From: Echria macrotheca
Taxonomy: Eukaryota > Ascomycota > Sordariomycetes > Sordariales > Schizotheciaceae
Length of the DNA stretch: 64,000 bases
Assembly: GCA_030411725.1 (NCBI GenBank)
Contig: MU839828.1
Coordinates: forward strand, 930,001 to 994,000
Direction: 5' to 3'
Positions within the stretch are counted from its first letter, which is position 1, and the number at the start of each line of letters is the position of its first letter. A program made the translations under genes and the position numbers. The notes beneath the pieces are model-generated. The model saw only the letters and a list, made by a program, of their open reading frames with translations. It ran no database searches and was not told the origin of the DNA. Below, piece after piece: positions 32,601 through 46,500 of the stretch.

Positions 32601-34869
32601 CGACAACGGTGAGTTTTCGGCGGGGAATGGAGATCGATACGCTACGGAGCTGTGGAGGCTTGGTTGGGTCCCAGCCCAGGTCTGCCTCCCGGACAACAAT
32701 GGCGTCATCCGATTTCCTTTCTGTAGAGTGATCATGGACTCGCTCGTCAATGCGTTCATCGGATGCGAGGAATTCCTGTATCCGAGCGAAGCTGCCCACT
32801 GCTCCCAGAAAGGTGGCCAAGGACATGACCAAGGAAGCGAGCGGCTCAGAAAGGAGAGCAAAGAGGGACAAGGCTGTGAAGACCCGCGCGGTGTCGAGTG
32901 TCTGATCGCCGCTGTCACGAGCGCGGACGGAGAAGACGGCAAACGTCAGCACCGGCGCGAACACCTGAGTCAGATATGCTGGACGTTTTGGTCAACTAAA
33001 ATGCCAATTAACGTGGCGCGTTTCCGGGCCGCAACATACCAAAGACCATGTTCCAGATGATCAGTTTTCGGAAGCGCTTAGATATCCTCAGCTCTTCGAC
33101 TCGAAGCTCCTGCGTGGTGGAGAGCAGGGTGTCCCTAAGACCGGACATTTTGATGCCCTTGATAGACGCCAGCATAGTCGACGTCGCCGAGATACGTTTC
33201 TCGATAGCCTCGAGCCACATCGCTTGTCTGGACATGATGAAGTTCATAGCTACCATAGATCCGAGGAGCGAGGCTGCAATAAAACGATGAGCATACGAGC
33301 AAATGCGCACATCAGGGAAGGACGAACCAATGGAGACTGCGACGGGTACCACGCATGCGATACCCAGTTGCTGTTCGAGCAAGTATATGGCCAGGGCTAC
33401 TTCGATGGCATTTGCCCAGTTCTCGTGAATGGTCTGCCAGCCTTGTACGATGCGTTCCATATCGGCGCTCATCAGCGTCATGGACGTGGCGGGATCCAGG
33501 TCCTTGATGTTGAGCCGTGAGATCTTGTTGTAAATGATTGACACCAGACCTGCACGCGCCATGGTGATGGTTCGGTAGGTCCGGTGCTGGTACATGCCCA
33601 TTGTGATCTGTATCGAAACGAATGAGCCTCATACCTATTCGACGCCGCACATGGAGGGAGGAGATGACTTACTGCGATGCCTACGTATACGAAGAAATAG
33701 GCGCCAATGAGGCCGTAGCCTTCTTGCCGTGTTGCTCTGCTGTCAGGTTCTTGCGACAATCTGATCGTAAGGTTAATCAGGAACGGCTGGCAGAACATCA
33801 ACGCGGTGAGGCTGAGGCGGGGAAGGATGGTTTCGACCAGGGGCCGCCATAGTAGCCGTAGCGTCAGCAAGTTGAGAGAATACTGGTTTGTCGGCCTCGA
33901 CGCAGCTGCAGTTACGCATGGGGTTTGGTTAGCTGCTGTGGCTCTTTTCCCGACCATCGCAAGTGCCAAGGACATCTCGTGAGGGCTCATGATTATTTGG
34001 GAGGTACTCACCCAACTTGTAGGCTGACAAGAACCGTGGCTGCCAGTATGACGCGCTCAAGAACTTGTCCAATGTGAACAGGTCATCAATGTCCAGCACC
34101 TTCCTATAGCCAGATCGGAATAGAGGATTGAGCCACCAGAAGAGTGATCGATTGTAGATGTTGCTAGTGGACTCGGGTGGCGAGGCTTGGAAGCGTACGA
34201 GAAGCCATCGAGTCTTTCCCAAAGCTTCGAGGCCAACGAGAGGTGTCTTGACCAGTATGGCCGCGGCCGAGACGTAGGCGATGGCATGGTTGACAGGACC
34301 GAACGCGCGAAGCCACAAAGTTCTGGCGTGGGCAATGTCCAGCAGAAGGCTGAAGAGCAGGAAGATATTCAGGAGTGATGATGGCCGGACGGTGCGGAGA
34401 TGCTCCGAATAAGAGACAAGGCAGAGTACCAGAGTGGAGATGGGGGTAAGCACAGCTGCGGCCAGGGAGACCCGCGTCCGCGCGGCTGAGGGGTTCGCCC
34501 ACAGGACCAACGCGGCAAGCTGCAGAGCTGCAAGGGTTATCCAAGCCGACTGTAGGATGAATACCCGGGGTCAGTTGATGCTGCAACTTCAGATTTTGTG
34601 TCACGCTGGTAAAACATGACCCATCGTGTTGGGATTCGGCAGATACTCACGAGTTTGACAGTAACAATATGGCTGTAGCTGGTCGCTGGATCGCGTCTCA
34701 GAAGACAAAAAATCCGAATAGGGGCGATGAGCATAACGAGGGCGATGGGTAGAATTGTGAAGATGGTTTCCTCAAAGAGGAGCGTAAAGTCAAAACCACC
34801 ACGACACTCGCCGGCGTGAGGGCCGAACGAGTCGTCGAGAATAGCACAATACTGGGAGTTGGTAGCCAT
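29645..34869 (-). CDS. ABCC-type ABC exporter (MRP-like), 13 exons
   Basis: 1,478 aa full-length exporter. Exons: 34869-34651, 34549-34012, 33905-33673, 33607-33040, 32978-32299, 32238-32076, 32011-31601, 31542-31419, 31363-31292, 31226-31111, 31059-30441, 30389-29937, 29885-29645; all 12 introns are GT-AG and the frame closes throughout. Order: TMD0 of about five helices, TMD1, NBD1 (Walker A GPVGCGKTT; signature ALSGGQSQRI; Walker B CVLDDSFSG), acidic linker with GDVQIYLYYIRSVG, TMD2, NBD2 (GRTGSGKTS; LSSGQKQ; ILVLDEATSS; AHRLDT). NBD1 has Asp where NBD2 has the catalytic Glu, the usual ABCC asymmetry. It is located in the plasma or vacuolar membrane and divergent from the NRPS, so it is the likely exporter of, or protection against, its peptide. 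The 51-nt intron 31060-31110 is in frame without a stop, so retained forms would still read through. Confidence 0.92.
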
Positions 34870-36761
34870 GGTCTTGGGATCTTCCTGATTCCACCGAACG
34901 GGTTCGCAAACACTCTGCTTACAGTCCAGACGGGAGACTGGAGTCTTGATCGACGAGAAGAATCCAGAACAGCGGTTCGCAGAGCCCCCGGCTGCATCGC
35001 TTCATATTAACTCCAGTGTCATTCCTGTGCCATAGCGATGTTGTCCTTGTTTTTCTGAAAATCTTTTCCCTACGACCTGGTCGACGGCGTCCTGAATTCC
35101 GGGCTGGGAGAACAGCGTCCGCCAGCATTGGCTCGCTTTTCCCACTTTCTCCTCCACCTGCCAACTCAGAACCATCGGGGCCAGATCTGCAGTTGTCGAG
35201 CACGACATTACGCCCGAAATGAGGATTTCCATGGTACTGATGCTTCACCGACACGCCTCCAGCGGCTCAGTCAGAGATTTCCAAGCTATTTTTCGCAGCA
35301 GAGAGAGCGGATGGTCAATATCGAGCCGTTTTGACGTCGACGATCTTTTCCTCGAGGTCGGGTCTTGCTGAGAATACTGTGGGGAAAGAGATGGGAAGTA
35401 GACAGACTTTCTATGATGCTGTCGAGTTTCATCTTGCCGCGCCCGAGGTCGCAGTTGGCAGTATGGCCGCATAAACTGCGGCTCTGCTGCAACGTTGCGA
35501 CCTCGATGTGGACATCGGGGAATAACACTCTTGCCCCCCTCGCCCAGCCTCCACGGCCCTCGGGCCGGTAGCGCGTCTGGCGGCGTCAGTGGCGATGGGA
35601 CGGTGAGACGCTGAGAATCCTGTTTAGTCGGCCGCGAAGCGTCGCCTTTGCCATAAGCGGCCGCCCATTGGTGTGGCGGCTGTCCAAGTCCAGCCAACTG
35701 ACGCCAAGCGAGCTGCATCATGTGTTTCTTTACGTGATTATTTCGACAGGCCGAGTCGTTCAGACCTCCAGCGTCACATTATGGCGCCAACGAGACGTGG
35801 CCGTTGGCCGGCTGTCCCGTTCTGTCCACTTTTCCCGCCCGCCCCAGTTATTATATGGAACGGTGGCTTGTCATACCATTTATAGCGATCGGGAGACTCT
35901 AATTTGATGGGACTTGCCGTCCCCTAGCCGACCCCAGATCGATCGACGTCCAAATTAACGTTTGCGGATCTCGGTACCTTGGCAAAAAGGGGCCGGCAAT
36001 TGACCGCCACCAAACGGAACTTGACGTGTCATGGACAAAAGCGTAACCATGGTACCTCTCCAGCCGTACCCCGTACATAACCGGAAAAGGACTTTTGTAC
36101 TGCTATTTCCGCGACCCTTCGACCTTTCTCCCAACAATTCAAATTCCCATGTCGACAGCCGTTGGAAGACGGGATTCCGACCTTCCCAACACCGCAAACT
36201 GCTTGACGATCATTTTCTCCGCAAATCGTCAAACGATCTGATCGGGTTCAGCCACGCGATGATCAGACCTTGGCGAGCGGCAAATGATGTTGTACCGGTG
36301 AGGGAAAACCGGCGCGGAGGCGTTCGCCGTCAATGCTACGGCTGTTGCCGTCGCGAGAGTTGGCCTGGAGAGTTTACTCCTGGCCGTGGACCTCATGAAA
36401 AAAAGTGAGGTCCGGCCTAGCGCAGAACGCAAAAGCGTGCCGGCGTCATTGAGCCAGGAAATGATGTGTCTCTTAGGGCCGGTTTCGCAATTTGGCATAT
36501 AGTCTGGTCTGGTTGCATGGTGGAAGTGAGGCCAAGAAGGTTACTGCCTACGGAAAAAAGCACACCTCCAGCTTTCAAAACCAGGATTCTATCAAAAATT
36601 TCATTTGGGAAGAAATTCTCGTGTTGCGAACAGAAAAAGTCTTCATTATTCAAAAAGTGCCCTGTGCCACCCTCTGTCAAGACCCTTATTCAACAAGATC
36701 TTCAAAAATCTTTGTCGCGTCCACAAAAAAAGCGTACCGGTGTTTTTCTATATCGACAAAT
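34870..36761. promoter_or_regulatory. 1.9-kb divergent promoter, ABCC exporter / NRPS
   Basis: This separates the start codons of the exporter and the NRPS. It is compatible with shared control. It contains the strong inverted repeat at 36382-36417. I find no regulatory gene or other convincing ORF in it. Confidence 0.5.
36382..36417. repeat. Inverted repeat in the NRPS promoter
   Basis: GGCC-GT-GGACCTCA, a 10-nt A-rich loop (36396-36405), then TGAGGTCC-GGCC. The arms pair perfectly over 8 bp plus a further 4 bp beyond a 2-nt bulge. It lies about 345 bp upstream of the NRPS start. It could be an operator for a dimeric regulator or a hairpin in the leader. Confidence 0.65.
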
Positions 36762-37540
36762 ATGGCTTTTCCCGGAAACTGTACCAAGATCGGCGATACT
36801 GATCCGGGGTGTCCGGGGTCGGGGACCCCTGACATGGCAACGTGCCGATTCCCGCGGTTTACCCGGCCCGGCGCTAACAACGGCTCCGAACCGGCGCCGT
36901 CGTGGACTCGCATCCCCATCGTGGCTAGCGAGCCCGAGAAACTGGCGGGTCTGGCGGGCACGGGAACGGAACCCGGTGCACTTGGAGCCGTTCTTCGCGG
37001 CGCCTGGGCAGTTCTGCTGCGTTGTTACACCGGCCAAGACGATGTCAGTTTTGGTTTTGTTCGCTGCGGGGATAACCCCTGCAGCACCCTGGTGCGGTTT
37101 GGATTCGACAAGCCCACGGATGTTTCCGACCTCGTGGCCGATGCCAAGACGGAACAAACCGCACTTGGAGACAGCAACCCCGGCGCCGACACCGCCGTCA
37201 TCCTGCTCGACTTTTCGACTCCAAAAATCGAGAAACCGGTATGAGACAGCCAAATTGGGGATGGGAGTGCGCCGCTAACACGACTTTCAGAATTATGTCA
37301 ATCTCGTGCTCCTTGTCACTTTTGGCGACGATGCAGTCGACTTGGTCCTCGAATGGGACCAAGACGTCATTGGCATGTCCCCAGCTCAGGGAGCTTTGGT
37401 TGCCGACGCGTTCGACGCTATCCTATCTGGTGTGCTTCTCGCATCGCCAGATGTCTCTGTGGACACGCTGGGCTTGATTGGGAGCTCTAGCCTCGCGCAG
37501 TTGAAAACCTGGAATGACTCGGTTCCTACGACGACGCTTG
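36762..37540 (+). other. NRPS: N-terminal partial condensation domain
   Basis: About 240 residues before A1 resemble only the C-terminal half of a C domain: GAVLRGAWAVLLRCYTGQDDVSFGFV aligns with MHAAWALVLSEYTGSDDVCFGYL in C5. No HHxxxDG motif is present, so it cannot catalyse condensation. Two introns (37239-37290, and 37726-37788 in early A1) lie in or near it. Such remnants are known before the first A domain of several fungal NRPSs. Confidence 0.75.
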
Positions 37541-40500
37541 AGCGATGCATTCATCATGTTATCGCTGAAAAAGCCATAATCCAGCCTCAGGCCGAGGCAA
37601 TCTGCGCCTGGGATGGCTCAATGACGTTCCAGAAATTGGAAGCAGCTTCTTCTTCTCTGGCAGCACGCTTGATTGAGCTCGGGGTTGGCCCCGAGGTCTT
37701 GGTGCCGCTGTGCTTTGAGAAATCGGTAAGAGATATCCCGACAGTCCATCAGTTGTTCGAAGTGGAATGCCACTAACGTATTCAACAGAAATTTAATATT
37801 GTGGCAATGCTAGCCGTTCTCAAGGCTGGAGGCGCATTTGTCCCGCTGGACCCAACTCACCCAGCAGACCGTCTTCGCCATATCTGTCAGTCGATAGGCG
37901 CCCCACTGATTCTATGCTCGCGAAACCACATGAACACGGTGTCGGGAATTACCGACAATGTGCTTCCCGTAGACCAAGCGACATTGAACGCAGCCAACGC
38001 GGCTCCCTTCGAGGGGGTTGCGTCCCCGGAAAACGCAGCGTATGTGATTTTTACATCCGGTTCTACCGGAAACCCCAAGGTATGCATTCTCCCGCCCTTG
38101 CCAGCTAGTGCAGCCAGGAGTCGTTTCTAATAGATTTTCCAGGGCACCGTTATTCAGCATCGGGCGTTTTGCTCAAGTGCTTCGGCTCATGCGCCGGCCC
38201 TTCGTATTGACGGAGATTGCCGCGTCTTGCAGTTTGCAGCCCACACCTTTGACGCCAGTCTCGTGGAGATTCTTACTCCCTTGATGGTCGGAGGCTGCGT
38301 GTGCATACCGAGTGAGCAGGAGCGGCTTGAAGATCTGGCAACGGCTATAAACCGTATGGCCGTAAATCATGCCGTATTGACGCCTTCCTTTGTCGGCTTC
38401 CTCTCCCCTTCGGATGTCCCAGGACTCCGCAGGCTTGTTCTAGCGGGTGAGGCCATGTCGACTTCTCATGTCGCCACTTGGTCACATCTCGAACTTGTCA
38501 ATGGCTACGGGCCTGCCGAGAGTTCCGTCGCGGCTGTTTGCAATTCGAGCGTGGGGCCCAACACCGAGCCAACAGATATCGGTGTTCCGTGTGGTGTCCG
38601 CGTTTGGCTTGTTGACGTTAACAACCATCATCGACTCGTTCCCGTTGGCTGTGTTGGCGAGATGCTTCTTGAAGGTCCAAGTCTGGCTCGGGGTTATCTC
38701 AACGACCCCGCAAAGACGGAAGACGCTTTCATTTTTGATCCAGCCTGGGCTCTCGGAGCCGACTCGCCTCGCCGGTTCTACAAAACTGGCGATCTCGCCA
38801 GATACAACTCCTCAGCAGGATCACTGACCTACGTCGGACGCAAGGACACACAGATCAAATTCCATGGCCAACGGATTGAGCTTGGCGAGATCGAGCATCA
38901 TCTCGCCGTGGACGAGAATATTCAACATGCACTCGTCCTTCTCCCCAAGGCGGGCCCGCTAAAGGGTCGGATTGTTGCAGTTTTCTCCTTGCCAGAATCT
39001 ACGGAGGGAAATCACAGCACCTCCGAGGTGTTGAGCCTCTCCGACAAGGTGGAACTCGCCACATCTACCGAGACAACTGCTCGTACGAGACTGGGCGCAC
39101 GGCTCCCGACATACATGGTGCCATCGGTTTGGCTCTGCGTCGGTGCGGTGCCGTTGCTTGCCTCTCGAAAAATGAACCGCAAAGCGGTTACGACGTGGGT
39201 TGAGACCACAATCACAGCCGAGGAGTGTCGACAGGCTATAATGCACTCCCAAACAACACGCACAGCGCTCTCGTCAGAGGAAAACCATCTGACACCTGCG
39301 GAGATGCGTTTGCACGAGGTTTGGAGCGTTGTCCTGAACCTCCCCAGCGAGAAAATCGACGTCAATGAGCACAGCTTTCTCGGTCTTGGCGGCGACTCAA
39401 TCACAGCAATGACTTGTGCCAGCCGCGCCAACAAGGCCCATGTCCATGTCAAAGTCCAGGATGTCCTGCGGGCGAAGTCTATCAGGCAACTTGCAAAGGT
39501 CGCCAGGGTGGTCGACGATGCTGCGACGAGGTCGTCCGCCGAGACGTGCGAGCTTGGCAAACCATTCGATCTTTCTCCCATCCAGCAACTTCATTTCCAG
39601 ACACGTGGCAGAGCCGAAGGAGACGAACACTTCAACCAGAGCTTTCACCTGCGTCTCACTCGCCATGTCAAAACCGAGCATTTCCAAGCTGCGGTTGAGC
39701 AATTGGTGATGCGACATGCCATGCTCCGCGCCCGCTTCGATCCAGGGGAGCAGAGCCCGGGTTGTCAGTGGCGACAAGTCATCACCGACGAGGTTACCTC
39801 ATCTTACCGGTTCCGAGTTCACGCTGTGGCATCGGAAAATGAGGCTGACACCGCTATTGCTGATGCTCAAGGGTGTCTGAACGTTGTCGATGGTCCTATC
39901 TTCGCTGCCGAATTCTTTGAGATCCCGGCAAGCCAGCAGATGGTCTTCATGACGGCTCACCACCTTGTGATTGACTTGGTCTCCTGGCGTATCCTGCTCG
40001 ATGAGATGGAAGAGATTCTTGAGACTCAAGCCTCGTGTCTCGAGTTCCCTTCTACACTTTCATTCCAGAAGTGGACCATGATCCAGAGCGATGACTGCGG
40101 AGGCCGAAAACTCGACAGTCTGTTGCATGTCAAGGTTCCCGAATCATCTTTCTCTTACTGGGAGATGGCTAACGGACGGCCCAACCTCTATGGCGATGTG
40201 GCTTGTGAAGGATTTGAGATCGACTCGGCTACTACGGCTCTACTCCTCTCAACTTGTCACGCGCCATTCGGTACTGAGGCTGTTGATCTACTTCTGGCGG
40301 CGCTGGCGTGGTCATTCGGGACCACGTTTACCGACCGTCCCCTTCCTACGGTGTTCAATGAAGGTCACGGTCGCGAACCACCTTCGAGCGAGATTGATCT
40401 TTCTCGAACCGTTGGCTGGTTCACAACCCTGTTCCCCATTGCTTTGACGTCGCCGAAGAGCTTTGTGGACGCCCTCGTGCAGACCAAGGATCTGCGGAGG

Positions 40501-43500
40501 CAAGCTTCGGGCAACGGCAGACGCTACTTTGCAGCCTGCTTCCATCATCCTGATGCTTCTAGGGAATGGGCTGGTCATGGTTCTATGGAGATTGCTTTCA
40601 ACTTCCTCGGTCGTTATCAACAGCTCGAACGCACTGACGCCTTGTTCCAAGCTGCTGCTGCTATGGCGGGTGAGGCTCACACAGGGCACCTGACCGCCGA
40701 TTTTGGGCACAAGGCTCAACGGTTTGCTCTGTTTGAGATTTCCGCCGTCGTTGTCCAAGGCAGCTTGCGGTTCAGCTTTGCCTGGAACAAGAACATGCGC
40801 CACCAGGAACGCATACACAACTGGCTCCCCGCGTGCCGGGAAACCTTGGTGGATGCCGCGTCATTCCTGCCGACTCTGGATCGAAAGGTCACTAGAAGTG
40901 ATTTCCCCCTGCTTCGAGGTCTGACCATGGATGACCTCAATACCTTCGAGACCACCCTCCTTCCTAAGTTGGTCGGCGACCAGGGTTGGTCTGCTGTTGA
41001 GGACATGTACCCCGCGTCCCCTATTCAACAAGGTCTCCTCGTCAGCCAGTCCAAGGACACAAGCGTTTACGCTGTGAGAAAGGCCTTTCAGATCAGATGC
41101 CAGGGCGGCTTCACGGATTCCAAGATGACCGAATTGGCCGATGCTTGGCGCCGAGTGGTTCGTCACCATGCCTTGCTCCGCACGGTCTTTGTGGACAACA
41201 TCGCCAAAAATGCATCATCGGGCTTTGATCAAGTGGTCTTGAGCGACGTTGAGCCAAAGATCCTAATACACACCCAAGATGAAGGTCTTGATGATGAGGA
41301 CGGTCTCAACCGTCTTCTCCAGACTATCCGCCCGATGGAGTACAAATCCTTCAAAACTCACCATCGCTTCTCCATCTTCAGGGGACAGAAAAACGCCTTT
41401 GGTGTGCTCGAGATCAACCACGCCGTCATGGATGGCCAGTCCATGGACATACTCGTCCGAGACCTCGGCCGAAGCTATAGCGGGCACCTTGAACAAATGC
41501 CACGTCCCCTCTTCAGTCCCTTCATTGCCAGCCTTCAGCAAAGGGATAAGGAGAGCGATATAGCGTTTTGGTCCAACTATCTTGACGGCATGGAACCGTG
41601 TCACTTCCCTGTTCTCAATGACGGAGTCCACGTCTCGGCTGAAGAAAGACGGCTTCAGTCTCTTCGGGTCACCGTCTCAAATCTAAACCGGCTCCGCAAC
41701 TTCTGCGGCAAAATGGCAATAACTCTCCCAAATGCATTCACGGCCGCCTGGGCACTGGTTTTGTCTTGCTATACGGGCACTGATGATGTTTGCTTCGGGT
41801 ATCTTGCTTCGGGCCGGGATGCCACCCTCATAGAGGGATCCGGTGACGCTGTTGGACCCTTTATCAACATGGCCACCCAGAGAGTCAAAACCGGCAACGG
41901 GGACAAGCCTTTATCCCTGATTGAGATTGTCGAGTCCGTTCAAAGAGACCAACTAGCATGCATGCCTTATGCCCAGACTTCACTCGCCGAAATTCAGCAT
42001 GCTCTCAGGATTCCAGGCGGCATGGCTTTGTTCAACACCTGCATCTCCTATCGGCGCCAAATCCCAACCGCCAAGACCACTTCCGGTGCTATGGTGTTCG
42101 AGGACCTGGAAGCCATCCATGATCCCACGGAGTATCCGGTGTCTCTCAACATTGAGACCAGCGACGACGATGAGGCGTTCATCGATCTGGACTTTTGGAC
42201 AGATGCATTATCTGTGACGCAGGCGCAACACATTGCCGCTTTTTTCACGCATGCCCTGTTCAACTTGACAGAGAAACCCACCGTGCCCATCTCAGACCTG
42301 GATCATGTTCCAAACTCAACAAAGGAAGTCATCTGGTCCTGGAATGCCAACACACCGCCCACGACCAGCGACTGCATGCATCGTATGGTTGAGCAGCAAG
42401 TCAACATTCGCCCTGACGAGCAGGCCGTCTGCGGATGGGACGCCAAGTTCTCGTACAAGGAAATGGACTGTCTTGCCGACCGCCTTTCGCATCATTTGAC
42501 TGCACTCGGAGTCGGCCCCGAGATCCTCGTCCCGGTGTGTTTCGACAAATCTGCATGGACCGTTATCGCAATGCTTGCCGTGCTGAAGGCAGGGGGCGCC
42601 GTGGTTCCACTCGACGCAAACCACCCTGTTCAAGCTCTTCAGGGCAAAGTCTTCGACTCTGGCGCTCATATTGTTGTGGCCTCCGAAACCCGCGCTGCTC
42701 TGTTTAACACAATGGTGACGCATGTTGTGCCGGTTGGCCAGAGTCTCCTTACCCAGTTACCCCATGTCGACGGCAAGGCCGAAAAGAATGTGACACCGCA
42801 TAACCCAGCGTTCATCATGTTCACATCTGGCAGCACCGGCAAACCTAAGGGTGTCGTCCTCTGTCATGAGGCGTTGACCACCAGCTGTCTGGCACACGGC
42901 GCAGCTTTAGGGGTTGGCCCTCACACACGCTTCTTGCAGTTTGCAGCGCACACCTTCGACAACAGCATCGAGGAGATGTTCACCACTCTCATCCACGGTG
43001 GCTGTGTATGTGTTCCCTCCGAGGACGATCGGCTCAGCGACCTCCCTGGCGCCATCAGCACTCTGGGGGCCAATTTCATGGACCTTACGCCAACTGTGGC
43101 CGCCATGATTCAGCCGATTCAAGTTCCCACGATCAGGGAAATTTGTGTCGGTGGCGAGGCATTGACGCAAGCGGTGCTCGACGCGTGGGGAGGAGTCATC
43201 CCCGTCCACAACCAGTATGGGCCAAGCGAATGCTCGATCAACTCCACCCACCGCTTGCACACTCAGGCCACAGGCGATATTTCAAACATCGGCACGAGCG
43301 TGGGGAGCCAGTCGTGGGTCGTCAGCCCTCATAACCACAACAAACTCGCACCTGTTGGATGTGTGGGCGAGTTGCTCATTGAAGGTCCCATTCTCGCCCG
43401 CGGTTACCTGAATAACCCGGAGGCTACAGCGAGGTCTTTCATTGAAGCGCCTGCATGGTCTACCGAGGATCCTCACCATTCCCAACGGGGTCGCCGGCGG

Positions 43501-46500
43501 ATGTACAAGACAGGAGACTTGGTTCGATACAACTCGGATGGCTCCCTCATTTACCTGGGGCGTAAAGACACGCAGGTCAAGCTTCACGGCCAGCGCATCG
43601 AACTGGGCGAGATTGAGCACCACGTCAAGGCCAGCGTGCGGCCCAATGAGCAGTCAGCAGTCGAGTTGGTGAGCCTGAAAGGCTCGCTCAAATCTCTGGT
43701 TGTTTTCCTTGCATCGCCCGCCGACGATTTGGAGAGGGAGAGTGAGCTTGGCATTTTGCCCATGACAGCAGCTGTGCAAACAACAGCACAAAATATCGTC
43801 GCGAGGCTGGCGGCTAACGTGGCATCGTACATGGTCCCTGGCGTACTCTTTCCTGTCTCCAGAATGCCCCTGACATCTTCGGGCAAATTGGACAGAAGAT
43901 CTCTGCGGACCATGGCCGAGGCTTTGCCAGCCGAAGCTTTGAAGGAGTATCGCCTCGGTAACAGGTCATCGGACGGCCGGAAACCGGAGACGCCAGCGGA
44001 AAAGGAGCTCCAAGAACTCTGGTCACTGGTTCTGAGAGTCGACTCTGACACGATCAGCGCAGACGACAGCTTCTTCCGCCACGGTGGTGACTCCATCGGC
44101 GCGATGCGTCTTGTTGCGGCTGCGAGGCAACGAGGTATCATCCTCTCAGTCGCAAAGGTTTTCCAACTACCGAAACTCTCAGACATGGCAAATGCTGTCG
44201 CTATGAGTCCTACGAGCGGTGACTCTGGCAATGCCGCTCAGCTCATGTCAAAAGAGTACCCGGAGGCGGTCGAGCCCTTCTCTCTGCTGAGGGAAAATTC
44301 GCCGGATCGGCTGGACACTCTGAAAAGGCAGGCGGCCTCTTTATGCCGCCTTCAAATGGACACTATCGAGGACATCTATCCTTGTGCTCCACTGCAAGCA
44401 GGGCTCCTTGCCGCATCCCAAAGACAGCCAGGCGCGTACGTCGCCGCAAATCTGTACAGCTTACCGGCAAACACCGACATCACTCGGTTCAAGAAAGCTT
44501 GGCAAGACGTGGCGAGATCGGAGGCTATTCTCCGTACTCGAGTTGTCTTTGTCGACGGAGTTGGCTTTCTCCAGGTCGTCACCCGGGACGAAATCCGGTG
44601 GGACTCCGTGGCAGACATGAGCGCCGTGCCCAAAACTTGGTACCAGCTTCCGCGTCATGACGGAGACGTTCTTTCAAGATATGTCATAATCGGCGAGCAC
44701 ACCCAGCAGCCTCGTTTCCTGTGGATAGCACATCATGCGCTTTATGACGGCTGGAGTCTTTCCACGCTTCTCGACCGGGTCGAGACACGATATCGTTCTT
44801 CTGAGTTGTCTTTCGGCCCAGTACCGCACTATACTCGGTTCATCCAATATTTGGAGGGGTTGGATCAAAAAGCATCGGACGCGTTCTGGGTGGAGAAGCT
44901 CTCTGACTCTGATTCCGCCCCGAGGCACTTTCCACAACTCCCAAGCCCCGCCTACCAAGTTAAGACAACAGCCCAGACACACCGATCAGTAGCGCTCTCC
45001 AGATCGAAGAATACCGAGCTCACTACGGCGTCTTTTATCCGAGCTTCTTGGGCACTTACATTATCCTTTTACTCGTCCTCGGATGATGTCGCCTTTTGCG
45101 AGGTCCTCCATGGCCGAGATGTCCCTGTTGCTGGGATTGAGGATCTCGTAGGCCCGACGTTTACTTCGGTGCCGCGACGAACCCGCATCAGCCGCTCCCT
45201 GTCTGTTGCTGAGACACTGGGAAGCCTGCAAGAGCAGTTCAACGATGTCATCCCCCATCAATTTTCCGGCCTCCAACGAATCAAATCGTTGACCCCCTCC
45301 GCTGCGGCCGCTTGCGAGTTCCAAAACCTACTCGCCATCAACACTGATGACGACTTCCCACCCGACAGCCTCTGGAACAATCTCGTCAGTGGCGGCAATA
45401 CTCAAAGTGCTGACTTCTTCAACTACCCGCTCAATGTGACATGCACAATCAGACCCACCGATGATCGCGACCTCATCGAGGTCCACGCCCACTTCGATGA
45501 GAACGTCATACCATCTTGGTTGGCTGGTCGCATTCTCGGCCAGTTCGAAGCCGTCATCACTCAACTCTCAGCGGCTGAGACTCAACATACAAACATCGGC
45601 GACATCCAAATCCTCAGCCATGAAGACAAAGCTTCGATTCGACAGTGGAACTCAGTTGCCAAACCAGAAGTCCACAAGCTCATCCATCACATGATCTCCG
45701 AGCGGATGATTGCCACGGGCCTCGAAGCGACTGCTGTGATAGGCTGGGACGTCACGCTTTCCAATGGCGAGTTGGAGTCCCTCTCAAGCGCATTTGCACG
45801 CTCCTTGGTGAGCCAGGGTGTCGGCCGCAATGGCGGCAGCAAGCTGGTTCCCTTTTGCTTTGAGAAGTCGACCACTACGATTGTGGCGATGCTTGGCATT
45901 CTCAAAGCCGGGGCCGCGTTTGTGCCTTTGGACCCGGCCCACCCGGTTTCGAGACTGAAGGAGATTGTGGTCGACTGTGGCGCGAGGGTTGTCGTGTGCT
46001 CGCCCAAATTGGCGGAAATGTGTCAGGGCCTCGCGCCTACGGTCGTACCGGGAGATCTGGATTTGATCAAGACATTGCGGGATGAGGCAAAAGACCCTGC
46101 TCGGGATTTGAACGACGGTAAGTTTTTTTGTTTATCCCCCCTTTTTTGCTGTTGCTGGGTTTGGGTTTGGGTTAGGGTTCCACTGTTTTGTTATCCCCTG
46201 ACAAAGGCTGACGGTTACAACATCAGCCGCCCCCTGCACACCAAACGACGTGGCTTATTTGATCTTCACTTCTGGGACAACAGGAAAACCCAAAGGGACA
46301 GTTAGTAAGTATTACCTCAACGCTGCACCCTGAGCGCGACCTAACGATGACAGTTTCGCACTCGGCTTTCTGCTCCGGAGCCGCGGTCCACGGACCCGCT
46401 ATGGGCATGATTCCACCGTTCCGCTTCCTGCAGTTTGCTTCATACACCTTTGATGCCAGTCTCGTTGAGATATTGACAACCCTCATGATGGGCGGCACAA

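Noticed and set aside
32955..32979. Alternative acceptor CTGACTCAG for exon 5 of the exporter
   Set aside because: It breaks the frame of VFAPVLTFAVF; the acceptor ending at 32979 keeps AYLTQVFAPV in frame.
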